The notes under the pieces: model-generated
The model's input: the letters and a program-made list of their open reading frames with translations, nothing else
What the model was told of the DNA's origin: nothing
Database searches by the model: none
DNA from: Nitzschia sp. pyKryTriq1
Taxonomy: Eukaryota; Bacillariophyta; Bacillariophyceae; Bacillariales; Bacillariaceae
NCBI GenBank assembly: GCA_956465555.1
Contig: OY101123.1
Location: 1,550,001 to 1,614,000 of the forward strand
DNA: 64,000 nucleotides
Direction of reading: 5' to 3'
Position numbers and translations under genes: made by a program
Shown here: positions 41,059 through 50,718 of the stretch, piece by piece
Position numbering within the stretch: the stretch's first letter is position 1
How the letters are laid out: every line of letters begins with the position of its first letter

Positions 41059-42798
41059 TTATTTTACTGGTAGTCTGATTTTTCCTAGCATTTCAAAGTG
41101 CTTTGGGAGGCTGACGAGAGTATTCGCCGTCACTGCACCAGAAGCAGCCGTTGCAGGGACACCAATCCCCGGGAATGTATAGTCCCCACATAGCAAAAGG
41201 CCGTTCAATGGAGTCGTGTGGCCGGGTAAAGTATGCTTTCCAGCTTCGACTCGTGGTCCATAGGCCCCGCGACTTCGACGCAAGAATCGTTCGTGAGTCA
41301 GAGGTGTACCAATCTGGACAGTCCCCGGCACGGCCCTTTTTCTGGCATCCGGAACATATTCCTCGATAGCACTCCACAAAAAGTCGGCAGCGTCATCCTT
41401 CTTCTTCTTGTACTCCTCGGAGTTTCTGTCCATTCCCTCCCACCATTCGTACGGCTCCGTTGCGGGGACGTATGCATGAAGGACGTGCTTTCCTTCGGGT
41501 GCTAGTGATGGGTCGATAAGAGAGGGCATAGAGCAAAGTACAATATTTCTTGGATCCTCCACTCCTTCAGGACCGTCCCAATTACGAACAACAGCCCATT
41601 GGGCAGGAAAGTCGGCGCTTGGCTTTTCTGGAAGACCAGCGGCATCAATCCCAGCGTGGATATGAATGAAACTTTTCAAATCGGGTATACCACCAGTGGA
41701 TTCATCAGTATTGATGAGAGACGCCATATAATCGATAGCTTTTTGGTTTAGAGAACCATTTTCTCGGGCTTTTGAGAGAAGTTTGTTGGTGATGTATGGA
41801 TCGGCATTGGAAACAACAGCTTGCCTTGCTCGAACTACCTTCCCACTGGCTAACTTTACCCCGACCGCTCGGTCGTTCTCAACAATGATTTCATCCACAT
41901 GGCAGTTGAGACAAACTTCACCGCCATATTTCTTTACACCTCTCACAAGCGCGTCCGCAATTGAACCACTACCACCCTTGGGAAAGTCAAGCGTCACTCC
42001 AGGGCGATACCAGTCTGCCAGCATATATGCCATGACGGCATTCATGGTTCCTGCAGCTGGTAGACCTTGCAGTAGGAAGCACAGCATATCGAGCCAATTC
42101 TTGACAAATTTGTTTTCAATCTTCATTTCTTCCATAATGTTTGCGAAAGGCTCGTTCAGCGCCTGTCCTTGCTGCAGGGTAGCAAACAGCTCTTTGGGGT
42201 ACTTGAGCAGAGTGAAAATAGCACCTGGGTCCTCTCGCAACGCCATGGAAGTCAAAGCCTGGGCTGCATTCGAAAGAGGAGTCATTCTCTCCATCAACGC
42301 TGCAAATTCCTCTTCTGCACCGGGTCCACCATGTTGCTTCAAAACGTCACCGAATTCTTCGGGGCCAATTTTCGCGGCAAACTTTTCTCCATTAGGCAGA
42401 ACCGTCCCCCATCGATCGTATGTAATCCACTCGCAGTCTTCCTCGATAATTTGAAAGATATTCTTCAATGGGTTGGGAGAACGGTCGGTACTGAATCCAG
42501 AGTAGAGTGATGGGCCAGATTCAAAATGAAATCCGCGACGGGTCCAAGAGTGGGTAGCACCACCAGGAGCATCATGCGATTCGAGGACGACTGTCGACTT
42601 CCCACAATGAGACAATAGCGCTCCGCAGGAAAGACCTGCGAGGCCACTTCCAATTATCACCACGTCAACCTCTGTTGGAACTTCTGGCTCGGCAGCCATT
42701 CTCAGCTGAAATGGAGCCGCGTTCCCATTTTGCCCCAGAAAGGCACTTGATGTTGGGAGAAAACCCAGCAACGCTGCTAAGGCAACGGACTTCGCCAT
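41059..42798 (-). CDS. CRTISO-like carotenoid isomerase/desaturase-family flavoenzyme, plastid-targeted
   Basis: 579 residues from the first ATG (42798). The presequence is MAKSVALAALLGFLPTSSAF-L, a signal peptide with plastid motif. The FAD-binding site follows (VVIIGSGLAGLSCGALL, then VVLESHDAPGG), as in phytoene desaturase and CRTISO. The core has FHFESGPSLYSGF, TLDFPKGGSGSIADALVRG and a C-terminal FAD motif, LLLCGDYTFPGIGVPA. CRTISO proteins isomerise cis-carotenes; diatoms carry several paralogues, and one (CRTISO5) has been reported as a hydratase in fucoxanthin synthesis. Which paralogue this is cannot be told by eye. The sequence just 5' (TTTCTTGCAG) looks like an acceptor, so a leader intron is possible. 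Confidence 0.88.
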   Translation of the reverse strand: MAKSVALAALLGFLPTSSAFLGQNGNAAPFQLRMAAEPEVPTEVDVVIIGSGLAGLSCGALLSHCGKSTVVLESHDAPGGATHSWTRRGFHFESGPSLYSGFSTDRSPNPLKNIFQIIEEDCEWITYDRWGTVLPNGEKFAAKIGPEEFGDVLKQHGGPGAEEEFAALMERMTPLSNAAQALTSMALREDPGAIFTLLKYPKELFATLQQGQALNEPFANIMEEMKIENKFVKNWLDMLCFLLQGLPAAGTMNAVMAYMLADWYRPGVTLDFPKGGSGSIADALVRGVKKYGGEVCLNCHVDEIIVENDRAVGVKLASGKVVRARQAVVSNADPYITNKLLSKARENGSLNQKAIDYMASLINTDESTGGIPDLKSFIHIHAGIDAAGLPEKPSADFPAQWAVVRNWDGPEGVEDPRNIVLCSMPSLIDPSLAPEGKHVLHAYVPATEPYEWWEGMDRNSEEYKKKKDDAADFLWSAIEEYVPDARKRAVPGTVQIGTPLTHERFLRRSRGAYGPRVEAGKHTLPGHTTPLNGLLLCGDYTFPGIGVPATAASGAVTANTLVSLPKHFEMLGKIRLPVK

Positions 42799-43266
42799 TT
42801 CAAAGACTGCAAGAAACACACAGAACAGAAACTAATACTGACTCTGCAAACTATTACACGCTCCTCTGTCGTAAAAGTTTGAAGTTTGAGCAGACTATGA
42901 AGTAGAATTGAAACGCATTGTAATGATGATGATGCTCCAGTATCCTTACCGGTCCCGATAATACTCTCGTATTGCATCGGCATCATCGCAGCCAGCGAAA
43001 ATCACGAAAACACGTCATTCGAGCTCGAAATAAGACTCCTCAGAAGGGTTTGGTTCACGAATCATTTTGCCTGTCTCCGTTTCAGACTACTAGAGCTTGA
43101 GTAGACTAAATAATAATAGTACCTTATTTGCCAGACGAATTATTGTACACACTAAACGGGTACTCGGGTACTACTAGCTCGAAGAATTATTGTAAGATGT
43201 GGATATAGTGATAAACATACATAGCAAAACTTACTAGTCTACAAAATCTGTTCAGACCCTCTAGTA
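42799..43266. other. Promoter of the CRTISO-like gene and 3' end of the LRR gene
   Basis: About 470 bp with CTAGT/ACTAG words near 43085-43170. No coding frame is supported. Confidence 0.45.
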
Positions 43267-44622
43267 CTACCTTCGGAACTCAAACAAATCGGGCCTCTCC
43301 CTTAAAATGGAATACATCACATCCGGGCACTCTGTTGGGCTACGGTTACCACTTGTCTTTGCAAGAGCGATAGCCCACAACTTTGGCGGAATATCACCGC
43401 GTGAATGCAAGAGACTTCGGCCACACCTGTTGAACCGCAGCAAGAAATCCAGCTTTCTCTCCGCTGTACAAGTCTCGTCAAATGCCGGTGATTCCATGTG
43501 CAACACAGTTAGTTTGGTGTTTCCTTCGAGGCCTTTCACCAAGGCTTCAGCTGCGACCGTGTCAAATACATCTCCAACATTAAGATACTCTAGACCTTTC
43601 ATTTTCGGCAGTAGCTCCCCCCAAACACGCATACCATCGGTTCCGATCTGATTGGACGGTATGCATAACTTTGTGAGAGTAGAATTGATGGTAAGAACCT
43701 TTGCCAGCGCTTTCGCGCCTTCGTTGCCGATTTGGTTGAATGAAAGAATAAGCTTTTTGAGGGACGAATTGCAGCTCAGCGAGCTTGCCAAATATTCAGC
43801 ACCACGAGCATCTATCCGATTCCCGAAGAGATGAAGCTCTTTTAAAGTGCTGTTGCGGCTCAGCATCGATGAAAGGGACTGGACTCCATGGTGACCAAAA
43901 TCATTGAAATCAAGACATAGAAATTCGATGGATCCGTTGTATGTCAGGGAATTGCAAAGCTTCGACAGAGAGATATCACTTATTGAATTCCCCAGGAGGT
44001 CTAGGCTTTGCAAAGTCTGATTTTGTCTCAGCCCCTTGGCAAATGAACCAAACCCATCGTCAGTTATGCCGTTGTGGCAAAATCCAAATTGCACAATCGA
44101 CCGACTAAATTTCAGCATGTCACCAACTGCGTCGGCGCCTCTGGGGCAAACAACGTTCCCTTTTAAATGCAGTGCTGTGACATTCCTCGAGTCTTGCGCA
44201 AGCTCATTGCAAACACTTATCACAGCTTCTTCTCCAGAGTCTTCTAGGCGTACTGAGGAAATGGAGCAGCCTTCCCGGAATATGGGGGCGAAAAGAAGTG
44301 GACCTCTATCTGGTTCTGTCTCCACGTTACGAAGAACGAGGCGTGTTACACCCGAGCTGTCCTTCAAAGCATTGGAGATGAGAACCAGATCATCGTCATC
44401 GACCACATGTTCGTATGGATCTACCTCTAACTCCTCAACGATATTTCGCCTCAGAGCCTCACACGCCCGCTCTATCCAGGATTCATGTGAGCTGGCATAG
44501 CTCGATGATAGACCATCCGTCAACGAATCATCGTCGGAATGGCACACTGGTGGATAGACATCTTCAATTGCAGGCGGCCGAAAGGCTTCTCTTGCTCGTT
44601 TGCAAATTGAGAAGAGGAACAT
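43267..44622 (-). CDS. Leucine-rich repeat protein, ribonuclease-inhibitor type
   Basis: 451 residues from the first ATG (44622). The frame opens further up only with TTG and has an in-frame TGA beyond that, but a hydrophobic run in that stretch (CHLILICALVMFLFSIC) suggests that a spliced upstream exon may add a membrane anchor. About residues 90-370 are LRRs of the RI/NLRC3 type with 28-residue periodicity: LQSLDLLGNSISDISLSKLC, LKELHLFGNRIDARGAEYLA and LKKLILSFNQIGNEGAKALA. The C-terminus has a capping-like segment with LDFLLRFNRCGRSLL. It should be a protein-protein scaffold. Such LRR proteins are numerous in diatoms and mostly unstudied. Confidence 0.82.
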   Translation of the reverse strand: MFLFSICKRAREAFRPPAIEDVYPPVCHSDDDSLTDGLSSSYASSHESWIERACEALRRNIVEELEVDPYEHVVDDDDLVLISNALKDSSGVTRLVLRNVETEPDRGPLLFAPIFREGCSISSVRLEDSGEEAVISVCNELAQDSRNVTALHLKGNVVCPRGADAVGDMLKFSRSIVQFGFCHNGITDDGFGSFAKGLRQNQTLQSLDLLGNSISDISLSKLCNSLTYNGSIEFLCLDFNDFGHHGVQSLSSMLSRNSTLKELHLFGNRIDARGAEYLASSLSCNSSLKKLILSFNQIGNEGAKALAKVLTINSTLTKLCIPSNQIGTDGMRVWGELLPKMKGLEYLNVGDVFDTVAAEALVKGLEGNTKLTVLHMESPAFDETCTAERKLDFLLRFNRCGRSLLHSRGDIPPKLWAIALAKTSGNRSPTECPDVMYSILRERPDLFEFRR

Positions 44623-45137
44623 GACTAATGCACATATCAATATGAGGTGACAGCTTGTGCCAGGATAGTGGGGCCAAAAGAACAAAGCCTGCCTCCGAGT
44701 AGAGGTTTTGGTGAAGCGATCGGGCCTTATTTCTCATTCCATGCTCTTGATCGAAGGCGGGATATCAACCGAAGCTACCATCAGTGCGTTAGAATCCTAC
44801 CGGCTCAATTTATGGCCAGGTTCAGATTTCTATCGGTATCCCGGGTCCTAAGTGAACGTGGTCACACATGGTTACATAGACAAAAATTCTTAGTAATTAG
44901 AGGAAAAATCATATTCAGTTTCGTATAAATTCATTGAAACAACTCGTTTTTATATATGTGTATCCCGTCACGCTTTTTGGATCGTCTCGGGGGGCGTCTC
45001 CTTATTATTCTTCATTATCACAACTATCATCTCCCAGCCAGGACGACCATGATCATTATCCCGCCAGCAAGGGATCCGTCCTCCCACCCGATTGCCTATT
45101 GCTCGATAAATGCTACGACAGACAGGACCTTCATGGT
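44623..45137. other. Divergent promoter region between LRR and GH128 genes
   Basis: It may contain 5' exons of either gene: frames from a TTG at 44934 and an ATG at 44956 run into the GH128 start region. No repeat stands out. Confidence 0.4.
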
Positions 45138-46049
45138 ATGCTGTCCCGTAGCTGCTTGTGCTGCTCATTCATCTCCCGCATATTCTACCATCAAGTTGTC
45201 GCACCAGGTGCTGGAAGCGAGGAAGACGAGGAAGAGCCCTCCAAGTTGCACCATCTCACGTTCTCCCTCAGGGGGAAGAAAGGCGTCGCCTTTACATTAA
45301 GAGAAGGAGACAAGGAAGGGTCTTGGATAGAAAACCTGCCAAAAGTCTTGGCGCTTCATCCTTACTGGAACTACTCTTGGAGCACTAGACGTCTTGACGA
45401 AAAACTGCAACCACCCAGTATTGAGTTCTTGCCAATGCTCTGGGACTACAACAGGACAGAAATTGCATACGAATTAGAATTCATCAAAGCTCAAAAGTCA
45501 AGAATAATCCTCGGCTTCAACGAGCCAGACAATTCTTCGCAATCCAACATGCAAGTGCGAGAAGCGTTGGAAGCTTGGCCACAGTTAGAGTCGATTAATT
45601 TGCCGCTGGTCAGTCCTTCTTGTGTTGACGCAGAAGGACCGTGGATGAAAGCGTTTATGTTAGCTATAGACCGGAGAGGACTCCGAGTTGACATAGTTGG
45701 CCTACATTACTACGGTGGGGCAAGTCCAATAGCCTTCCAGAAAAAGCTGGAGCGGGTGTATTCGAAATATGGCAGACCGATTCTCGTTACCGAGTTCGCC
45801 GTCGCTGATTGGAAGGCAAACACTCCACAAGAAAATCGATATTCGAAAAGCGCCGTTCTACATTATATGGAGGAGGTTCTACCATGGCTAGAAGCTCGAC
45901 CGTGGATCCTTGGTTATGCTTGGTTTTCTTTCCACGAAGACAACCCTGCTGGAACGAGTTCGGCGCTCTACCACGGGGACGGTACCATGACTGAATTGGG
46001 AGGGTACTATTCGGGTTTCAAGCCCAACAAGTCACTTCGCGTGGTGTAG
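45138..46049 (+). CDS. GH128-type glycoside hydrolase, probable beta-1,3-glucanase
   Basis: 303 residues from the first ATG in frame (45138); the true N-terminus may include an upstream exon with a signal peptide. The catalytic domain starts near residue 50 (GKKGVAFTL) and ends near the C-terminus. The two catalytic glutamates are seen in ILGFNEPD and ILVTEFAVADW, with VDIVGLHYYGG between and WILGYAWFSFHED after; these match the Asl1-like GH128 family, which cleaves beta-1,3-glucan. Diatoms store the beta-1,3-glucan chrysolaminarin and use callose in the wall, so either could be the target; this is inference. Tail to tail with the cyclophilin gene, 74 bp apart. Confidence 0.8.
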   Translation: MLSRSCLCCSFISRIFYHQVVAPGAGSEEDEEEPSKLHHLTFSLRGKKGVAFTLREGDKEGSWIENLPKVLALHPYWNYSWSTRRLDEKLQPPSIEFLPMLWDYNRTEIAYELEFIKAQKSRIILGFNEPDNSSQSNMQVREALEAWPQLESINLPLVSPSCVDAEGPWMKAFMLAIDRRGLRVDIVGLHYYGGASPIAFQKKLERVYSKYGRPILVTEFAVADWKANTPQENRYSKSAVLHYMEEVLPWLEARPWILGYAWFSFHEDNPAGTSSALYHGDGTMTELGGYYSGFKPNKSLRVV

Positions 46050-46123
46050 GCGAGGCTGCTTCTTTCTCTTGACCGGGCGGCGTTTACTATTCAAAAGTCA
46101 ATGTACTACTCTAGAGTGACCAT

Positions 46124-47337
46124 TCACTGGTATCGATCTGGGGGAATTTCTTCCTTACCAAGTAGCTTCATCGATACGATAGCAACGTTGTCAGTGAACG
46201 CCTTGTATCCACCCGGCTTCACAGGGCCAAGCTGCATCCTATCTACTACATTGAAACCTTCGACAACTTTTGCAAAGCATGGATCGGCTTCCGATGGGTC
46301 GTCGTAACTCCTCTGACCCCCTGGGCCATGCAACTTTGTGTTGTTGGCTGTTGAAACGTAGAAATCTGGCCCACCGGGCCGCCCTGCCAAGCCCATGGTA
46401 TACTTTTCATGTGGGAATTTCGGAGAATACTCCTGGAACAATATGTGGTAAAATCCAGCCCTTTGGAACCGCTTGTGCAATTGTGGATCAGGAGGCGAAA
46501 GAAAATTCGGCGCTGGACCCCCCTGGACAACGTGCCCCGCATTTCTATGAAAGCTGCATCCATCGAACAAGCCTCGTGTTACTTGTTCCAAGAACCAGTA
46601 CACGGCATGTGGCATTTCGTCGATGGGTGCAAGCTCAATCACAATTCTTTGTTGTTCAGTATCGGTATCTTCCTTCTTAGGAAACTCAGGAACGAAAGCT
46701 ACTGTGATCTCAACACGGTGCGGACCTTCGCCAAACCTGGAAAGTTTAACAAGAGAATGATTCTTAGCTCGCTAGTGCCACAAATGCAATGTTTCTCACA
46801 ATAGAGCACTCACTTTTCCACCAACAATGCTCGAGACATAAGTTTGATCCGTTTCTTGATCTCAATTTGATATTTCTTGTAGTACTCGATCTGACCCTCT
46901 TGCTTTTCCATCAGTTTTTGCTGCTCACTTTCAGTCTCTAGCAGTTTTTCGGTTTTGGATTTCATTTTTTCATACTCCATCTCACGTGACTTCATTCTCT
47001 CGTTTTCTTCCTCCAATTTCCCATACTTTTCTTCCCACTCTTTCGACAGCGGTTCCACTTGGTCATGAATAACTTCTTGCCGAACATGTTCAATTTGTGT
47101 CTTCTCATGCTCTGCTACCAGAAAATAAGATGCCACCAGCACCACGATCATCAAAAAAGAAAAAGTTATGACCCAGTTTGCATTCCCTTTGGAGGGTGTC
47201 TCTGCAACCTTTAGTTTACGAGGACGCTGTCGCCCTTCGACTTTCAACTTCGTAGGTCCGTCATCAGCAAAGGCTTGTGGAAAATCTATCGTCCCCTGAT
47301 CTTCCTCATATACCTCATTTCGTCTGCGGTGTTGCAT
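46124..47337 (-). CDS. Membrane-anchored coiled-coil cyclophilin-type peptidyl-prolyl isomerase, two exons
   Basis: Exons 47337-46814 and 46736-46124 give 378 residues. The N-terminal 55 residues are charged; a membrane helix (ITFSFLMIVVLVASYFLV, about 57-74) makes a type II anchor. A coiled coil of about 90 residues follows (KEWEEKYGKLEEENERMKSR and beyond). The intron separates it from a cyclophilin-like domain (about 205-370): VIELAPIDEMPHAVYWFLEQ, FDGCSFHRNAGHVVQGG, YTMGLAGRPGGPDFYVS, CFAKVVEGFNVVDRM. Cyclophilins isomerise prolyl bonds; here SFHRNAG-VVQGG keeps the catalytic FHR but other positions differ, so activity is uncertain. The layout suggests a Golgi or ER lumenal domain held away from the membrane. 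Confidence 0.88.
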
Positions 47338-48096
47338 GATGGAAAATGGGACACTGGAATGTGCTGTCTTTTACTAAGAAGTTCTGTTGAGATCTGGCTG
47401 GCAGTGGTCATTATGGTCATTGTGTGATACCGGTAGGATCTGCTTTTTTGTGATGGATCGTTTTCTTGTTTTGTGGGGAGTGGGTGGGGTGAATTCGGTT
47501 TCTCCCCCAAAACGAAGAAGAACATCCGTTGAGAAGTGGCGGGAAAAAGTCATCCACATGAAAGTGGTGGTCGGAGGAGTCGACAATTTACCGGACAACG
47601 TACGTACGATTTTTGAATCCATGTAATTTGCGTGTGTGACTTCTCTCTGTTTCCAAAATTTCGTGCTCGACAAAAAGGAGCCAATTTTTGTGGATGGAAT
47701 GACTGCGATGACTGTTTGCCGGTCCCCGTAGGATGTGTACCACTCCGTACGAGAGCCGAGCTGGCCCGCCCGATCCCCCGAGCTCAACAGACGCACCAAT
47801 TTCGGTTAGAGGAAACGATTTAGAAAGATTTACGTTCCGGGAGACACTTCTTGTTAGCTTGACAGAGCAGCCGCTGCAGGGGCGCCATCTCTTGATTCTT
47901 GATATCCACTGTCGGATATTCCAGCAAGACACACCTCTACGTTAGTCATTGCAGATAGAAACAAGCAATATAATATTTGCTCTTGCTCTGGTCATCGAAG
48001 GACGTCGCCTGCATTGAGAACCTTGGACGAGAAAATATATCAAACACGCGGACTACGGTATCTTTATCACAGTGGGATTGAGAATATTTGTTGAGG
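47338..48096. other. Divergent promoter region, may hide a small gene
   Basis: 760 bp between the cyclophilin gene and the coiled-coil gene. The plus strand holds two open pieces with protein-like sequence, 47453-47626 and 47733-47945, listed separately as one doubtful gene. Confidence 0.4.
47453..47945 (+). CDS. Doubtful small gene, possibly two exons
   Basis: The first piece (ATG at 47453) reads RRRTSVEKWREKVIHMKVVV followed by GGVDNLPD and meets a GTACGT donor-like site at about 47600. A CCCCGTAG acceptor-like site precedes 47732, after which one frame gives GNDLERFTFRETLLVSLTEQ and PLQGRHLLILDIHCRIFQQD. The phases do not join cleanly with the sites I can see, so the model is unproved. 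Unspliced, the first piece would end as a 57-residue protein. No family recognised. Confidence 0.25.
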
Positions 48097-50454
48097 ATGT
48101 TTCGTAGATCGAAAAAGAGCGAGGCCAGCAACGCCGACACTCCGGCAAAAAGTGGAATGGGTGGCCTGTTTCGTCGAGGTGACCGCGGAAACCAAGAGTC
48201 GCCCGCTGTGATCAGTGCTGATGATGAAGAAAGGTCCTCTTCTCGCCGCTCGCGACAGGGGCGGGGACGCAGCGGCAAGAACCAGGATGAGGAGTCCTCG
48301 TACGCAAGCTCCATGACTTCCCAGTCTCGAAGTCGACAGCAACGACAACCGGACTCGTATCAAACTAGCGCGAACCGTATCGAAGAAGACGAGGACACTG
48401 GTGCCGGAATGAGTGCGGAAGAAAAGTTCATGTCTTACTACCAGCAAAAGCGGGCCTCTGCCAGCCAACCAGAAAAACCGGCGATGCCTGCAACGCATAA
48501 TCCTTACTACCCGGAAGCCGACTCCGATCCCGAGGACGATCCTTACAGCACTGGAGATCACTTGGCCATGATGGCTGCCGCTTCTAGAAAGGAAGAAGAG
48601 GAGCGTGAGCGTCAACGAATGGTAGCAGAGGAGGAAGAACGGCAGCGCAAGGAAAAAGAGGCCGCCGCTCAAGCCGCCGCAGAGTCTGACACTAGCGGGA
48701 TGACCCCAGAAGAACAGCGTCGTGCTAAGGCTCGCCAGGCTGTCGAGGACCGCAAGCGTAAGGCTCGTGAGGCGGTAGAGGCTCGAAAGGCCAAGGCGCG
48801 TCAGGCGGCTGGCAATACCGACATAGACGATGATTCAGCGGCAAGGAAGTTGGAGGAGGAACGCCGTCAATTGGCAGAAGCCGACCGAAAGGCTGAGGAA
48901 GCCCGCCTAGAGAAGAGGCAACTGATGGAGGAAGCAGAGGCTGCTCGCCGAGCTCAGGAAGAGAAAGAACGCATGGAACGCGAGCAAGAGCAGCTGGAGC
49001 GTGAAGAAATGTTGCGCCGCGAGGAGGAAGAGTTGAATCGTCAACAGGAAGAACTTCACCAAGAAGAGTTGCGCCTCGAAGAAGAAATGCGAGCGGCCGA
49101 AGATAATAATGGAGAGGAGGACGAGGAGGAGGAATTGCGACGGCTGGAGGAAGAAGAGCGACGAATGAATGAAGAAATGATGCGGCTCGAAGCTGAGGCC
49201 AGGAAGGCCGCAAAAGATGCCGAGATACAAACACGCCTAGAAGCAGAGGCCGCAAAGGCCGTAGAAGAGGCACGACTTGCTGCCGAGGAGCAAGCTTTTC
49301 TCGAAGAAGAAAAGGCTAAGACTGAAGCTGCTCGCCTTGCAGCTGAACGTTTGCAGAAAGAACAAGAACGTCAGGCGGAAGAGGCGCGTCTGGCCGTGGA
49401 AAAGTTTGCTGACGAACAAGCATTGGCGACACAGGCACTTCAAAAGGAGGATGGACGTGCGTTGACTCGGGATTCTGTACCCTTTGTAGGTGATCTATCT
49501 GAATTCGAGGCACCTATGGTGATTCCGGATGTTGAACCCTCTGAAGGCGATCTATCTGAACTACTCGGAGATGCCGACGCCATGCTTGATAGTGCTCTGG
49601 AGTCTCCTTCTCCTGCCTCTCCAAGCAAGAAAAAGTCTAGTCTTCGGAGCTCCTTGACTAAGATGCTGTCAGGAAGTAAGAAAAAAGTTCAGGAAAAGCC
49701 GAAAAGTGACGGTGCCGGTCTCCGCACGTATAAGCCAAAACCAACGACTCCGAAAGCGCCGGCTTCAAAACCACCAACAACGAAACCTAAACCTCCAACG
49801 CCGAAAGTATCGAAGGCGCCTGCACCTGCTTCCCAACCCAAGACTGCGCCGACACCTAAGCGTAATCCTGCTCCTCAGAAAGCACTACCTACCCCGACGC
49901 GCCCGGCCCCTTCTCCACCTGCTCCCAAGCCCACGAAAACTCCGGATCGAGCTGCCCTCACGGTTCGCACGGGTCCCAGTCCCGAGGCCAGGTATACCCC
50001 AGCACGGTCACCTCGTAACTTTCCTCAATCGCCGGCTCGATCTGTCGATACGTTTGGATCAGTCGCTTCTATCGAGCGCATTCCTCGTTCACCGTACGTG
50101 AAGCGTCAAGACGACGAAGAACCAGATGTGGTCTGTAGCAACGCATACGAGCCACTCTTGCACGTGGTCAAGGGTTCCTGTCAGGTATGTGTCTTTCGTC
50201 TGAATGAGAAAGATCGAGCACGATTTGAGAAGAACGGCCGGAGTCTGTTGGTCAATTCAACAGCAGGAGGATGCATTGATTGTCAGGCCTTCCCGTCCCA
50301 CGAGGGCGAGGATCCGATTCGTATTTGTAAGTCTTGTTTCTTCAACAGCCACTTGCAGCATGTCAAGGAAGAAGAAGCTTTTTCGGGAACGGGAGCCTTG
50401 GCCGGTACTGCAGATACCCCGAAGGGGGAGCGTGGACGACATTCGCTACAGTAG
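48097..50454 (+). CDS. Long coiled-coil protein with Pro-rich linker and Cys-rich C-terminal module
   Basis: 785 residues, single exon. The N-terminus is Ser/Arg-rich (FRRSKKSEASN). Residues about 160-450 are a continuous, highly charged coiled coil full of EEER, RQAEEAR and EEAEAARRAQEEKE heptads, like MAP7 or myosin-tail-type helices. A Ser-rich part with an acidic motif repeated twice (PFVGDLSEFEAP, PSEGDLSELLGD) follows, then a Pro/Lys/Ala-rich stretch (about 540-635). The last 100 residues form a compact module with C-x2-C (SCQVCVF), another C-x2-C (GCIDCQAF) and C-x2-C...H (RICKSCFFNSH), probably binding zinc. A cytoskeletal or vesicle scaffold is likely; the module was not matched to a named family. 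The start is the first ATG; TTGs precede it. Confidence 0.8.
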   Translation: MFRRSKKSEASNADTPAKSGMGGLFRRGDRGNQESPAVISADDEERSSSRRSRQGRGRSGKNQDEESSYASSMTSQSRSRQQRQPDSYQTSANRIEEDEDTGAGMSAEEKFMSYYQQKRASASQPEKPAMPATHNPYYPEADSDPEDDPYSTGDHLAMMAAASRKEEEERERQRMVAEEEERQRKEKEAAAQAAAESDTSGMTPEEQRRAKARQAVEDRKRKAREAVEARKAKARQAAGNTDIDDDSAARKLEEERRQLAEADRKAEEARLEKRQLMEEAEAARRAQEEKERMEREQEQLEREEMLRREEEELNRQQEELHQEELRLEEEMRAAEDNNGEEDEEEELRRLEEEERRMNEEMMRLEAEARKAAKDAEIQTRLEAEAAKAVEEARLAAEEQAFLEEEKAKTEAARLAAERLQKEQERQAEEARLAVEKFADEQALATQALQKEDGRALTRDSVPFVGDLSEFEAPMVIPDVEPSEGDLSELLGDADAMLDSALESPSPASPSKKKSSLRSSLTKMLSGSKKKVQEKPKSDGAGLRTYKPKPTTPKAPASKPPTTKPKPPTPKVSKAPAPASQPKTAPTPKRNPAPQKALPTPTRPAPSPPAPKPTKTPDRAALTVRTGPSPEARYTPARSPRNFPQSPARSVDTFGSVASIERIPRSPYVKRQDDEEPDVVCSNAYEPLLHVVKGSCQVCVFRLNEKDRARFEKNGRSLLVNSTAGGCIDCQAFPSHEGEDPIRICKSCFFNSHLQHVKEEEAFSGTGALAGTADTPKGERGRHSLQ

Positions 50455-50718
50455 TGCGGGTTTTCATTATTTATCATGTCACCCCGCAGAAGCCTTCAGA
50501 TAGTGTTCTCCTATTTGTTCTAAAATCTTTGTTATGTTGAATGGCGCCCCATCCATAGTGTCTGAGCGCATATTTACTTGTTACCATTAATCTCCTATGG
50601 CATCTTGTATCCGTTCAAGCCTCTACATAGGTTCGGACGAGTCGTCGTCGTCGTCTCCCTTCATTTGTGGGTTCACGATAGGGTTCAACAATAAGAAGCC
50701 GCACTTTTGCTTGGTGGG

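Noticed and set aside
48067-48672. 201-residue minus-strand ORF
   Set aside because: Antisense of the coiled-coil gene, Leu/Phe-rich because of the GAA/GAG codon bias opposite.
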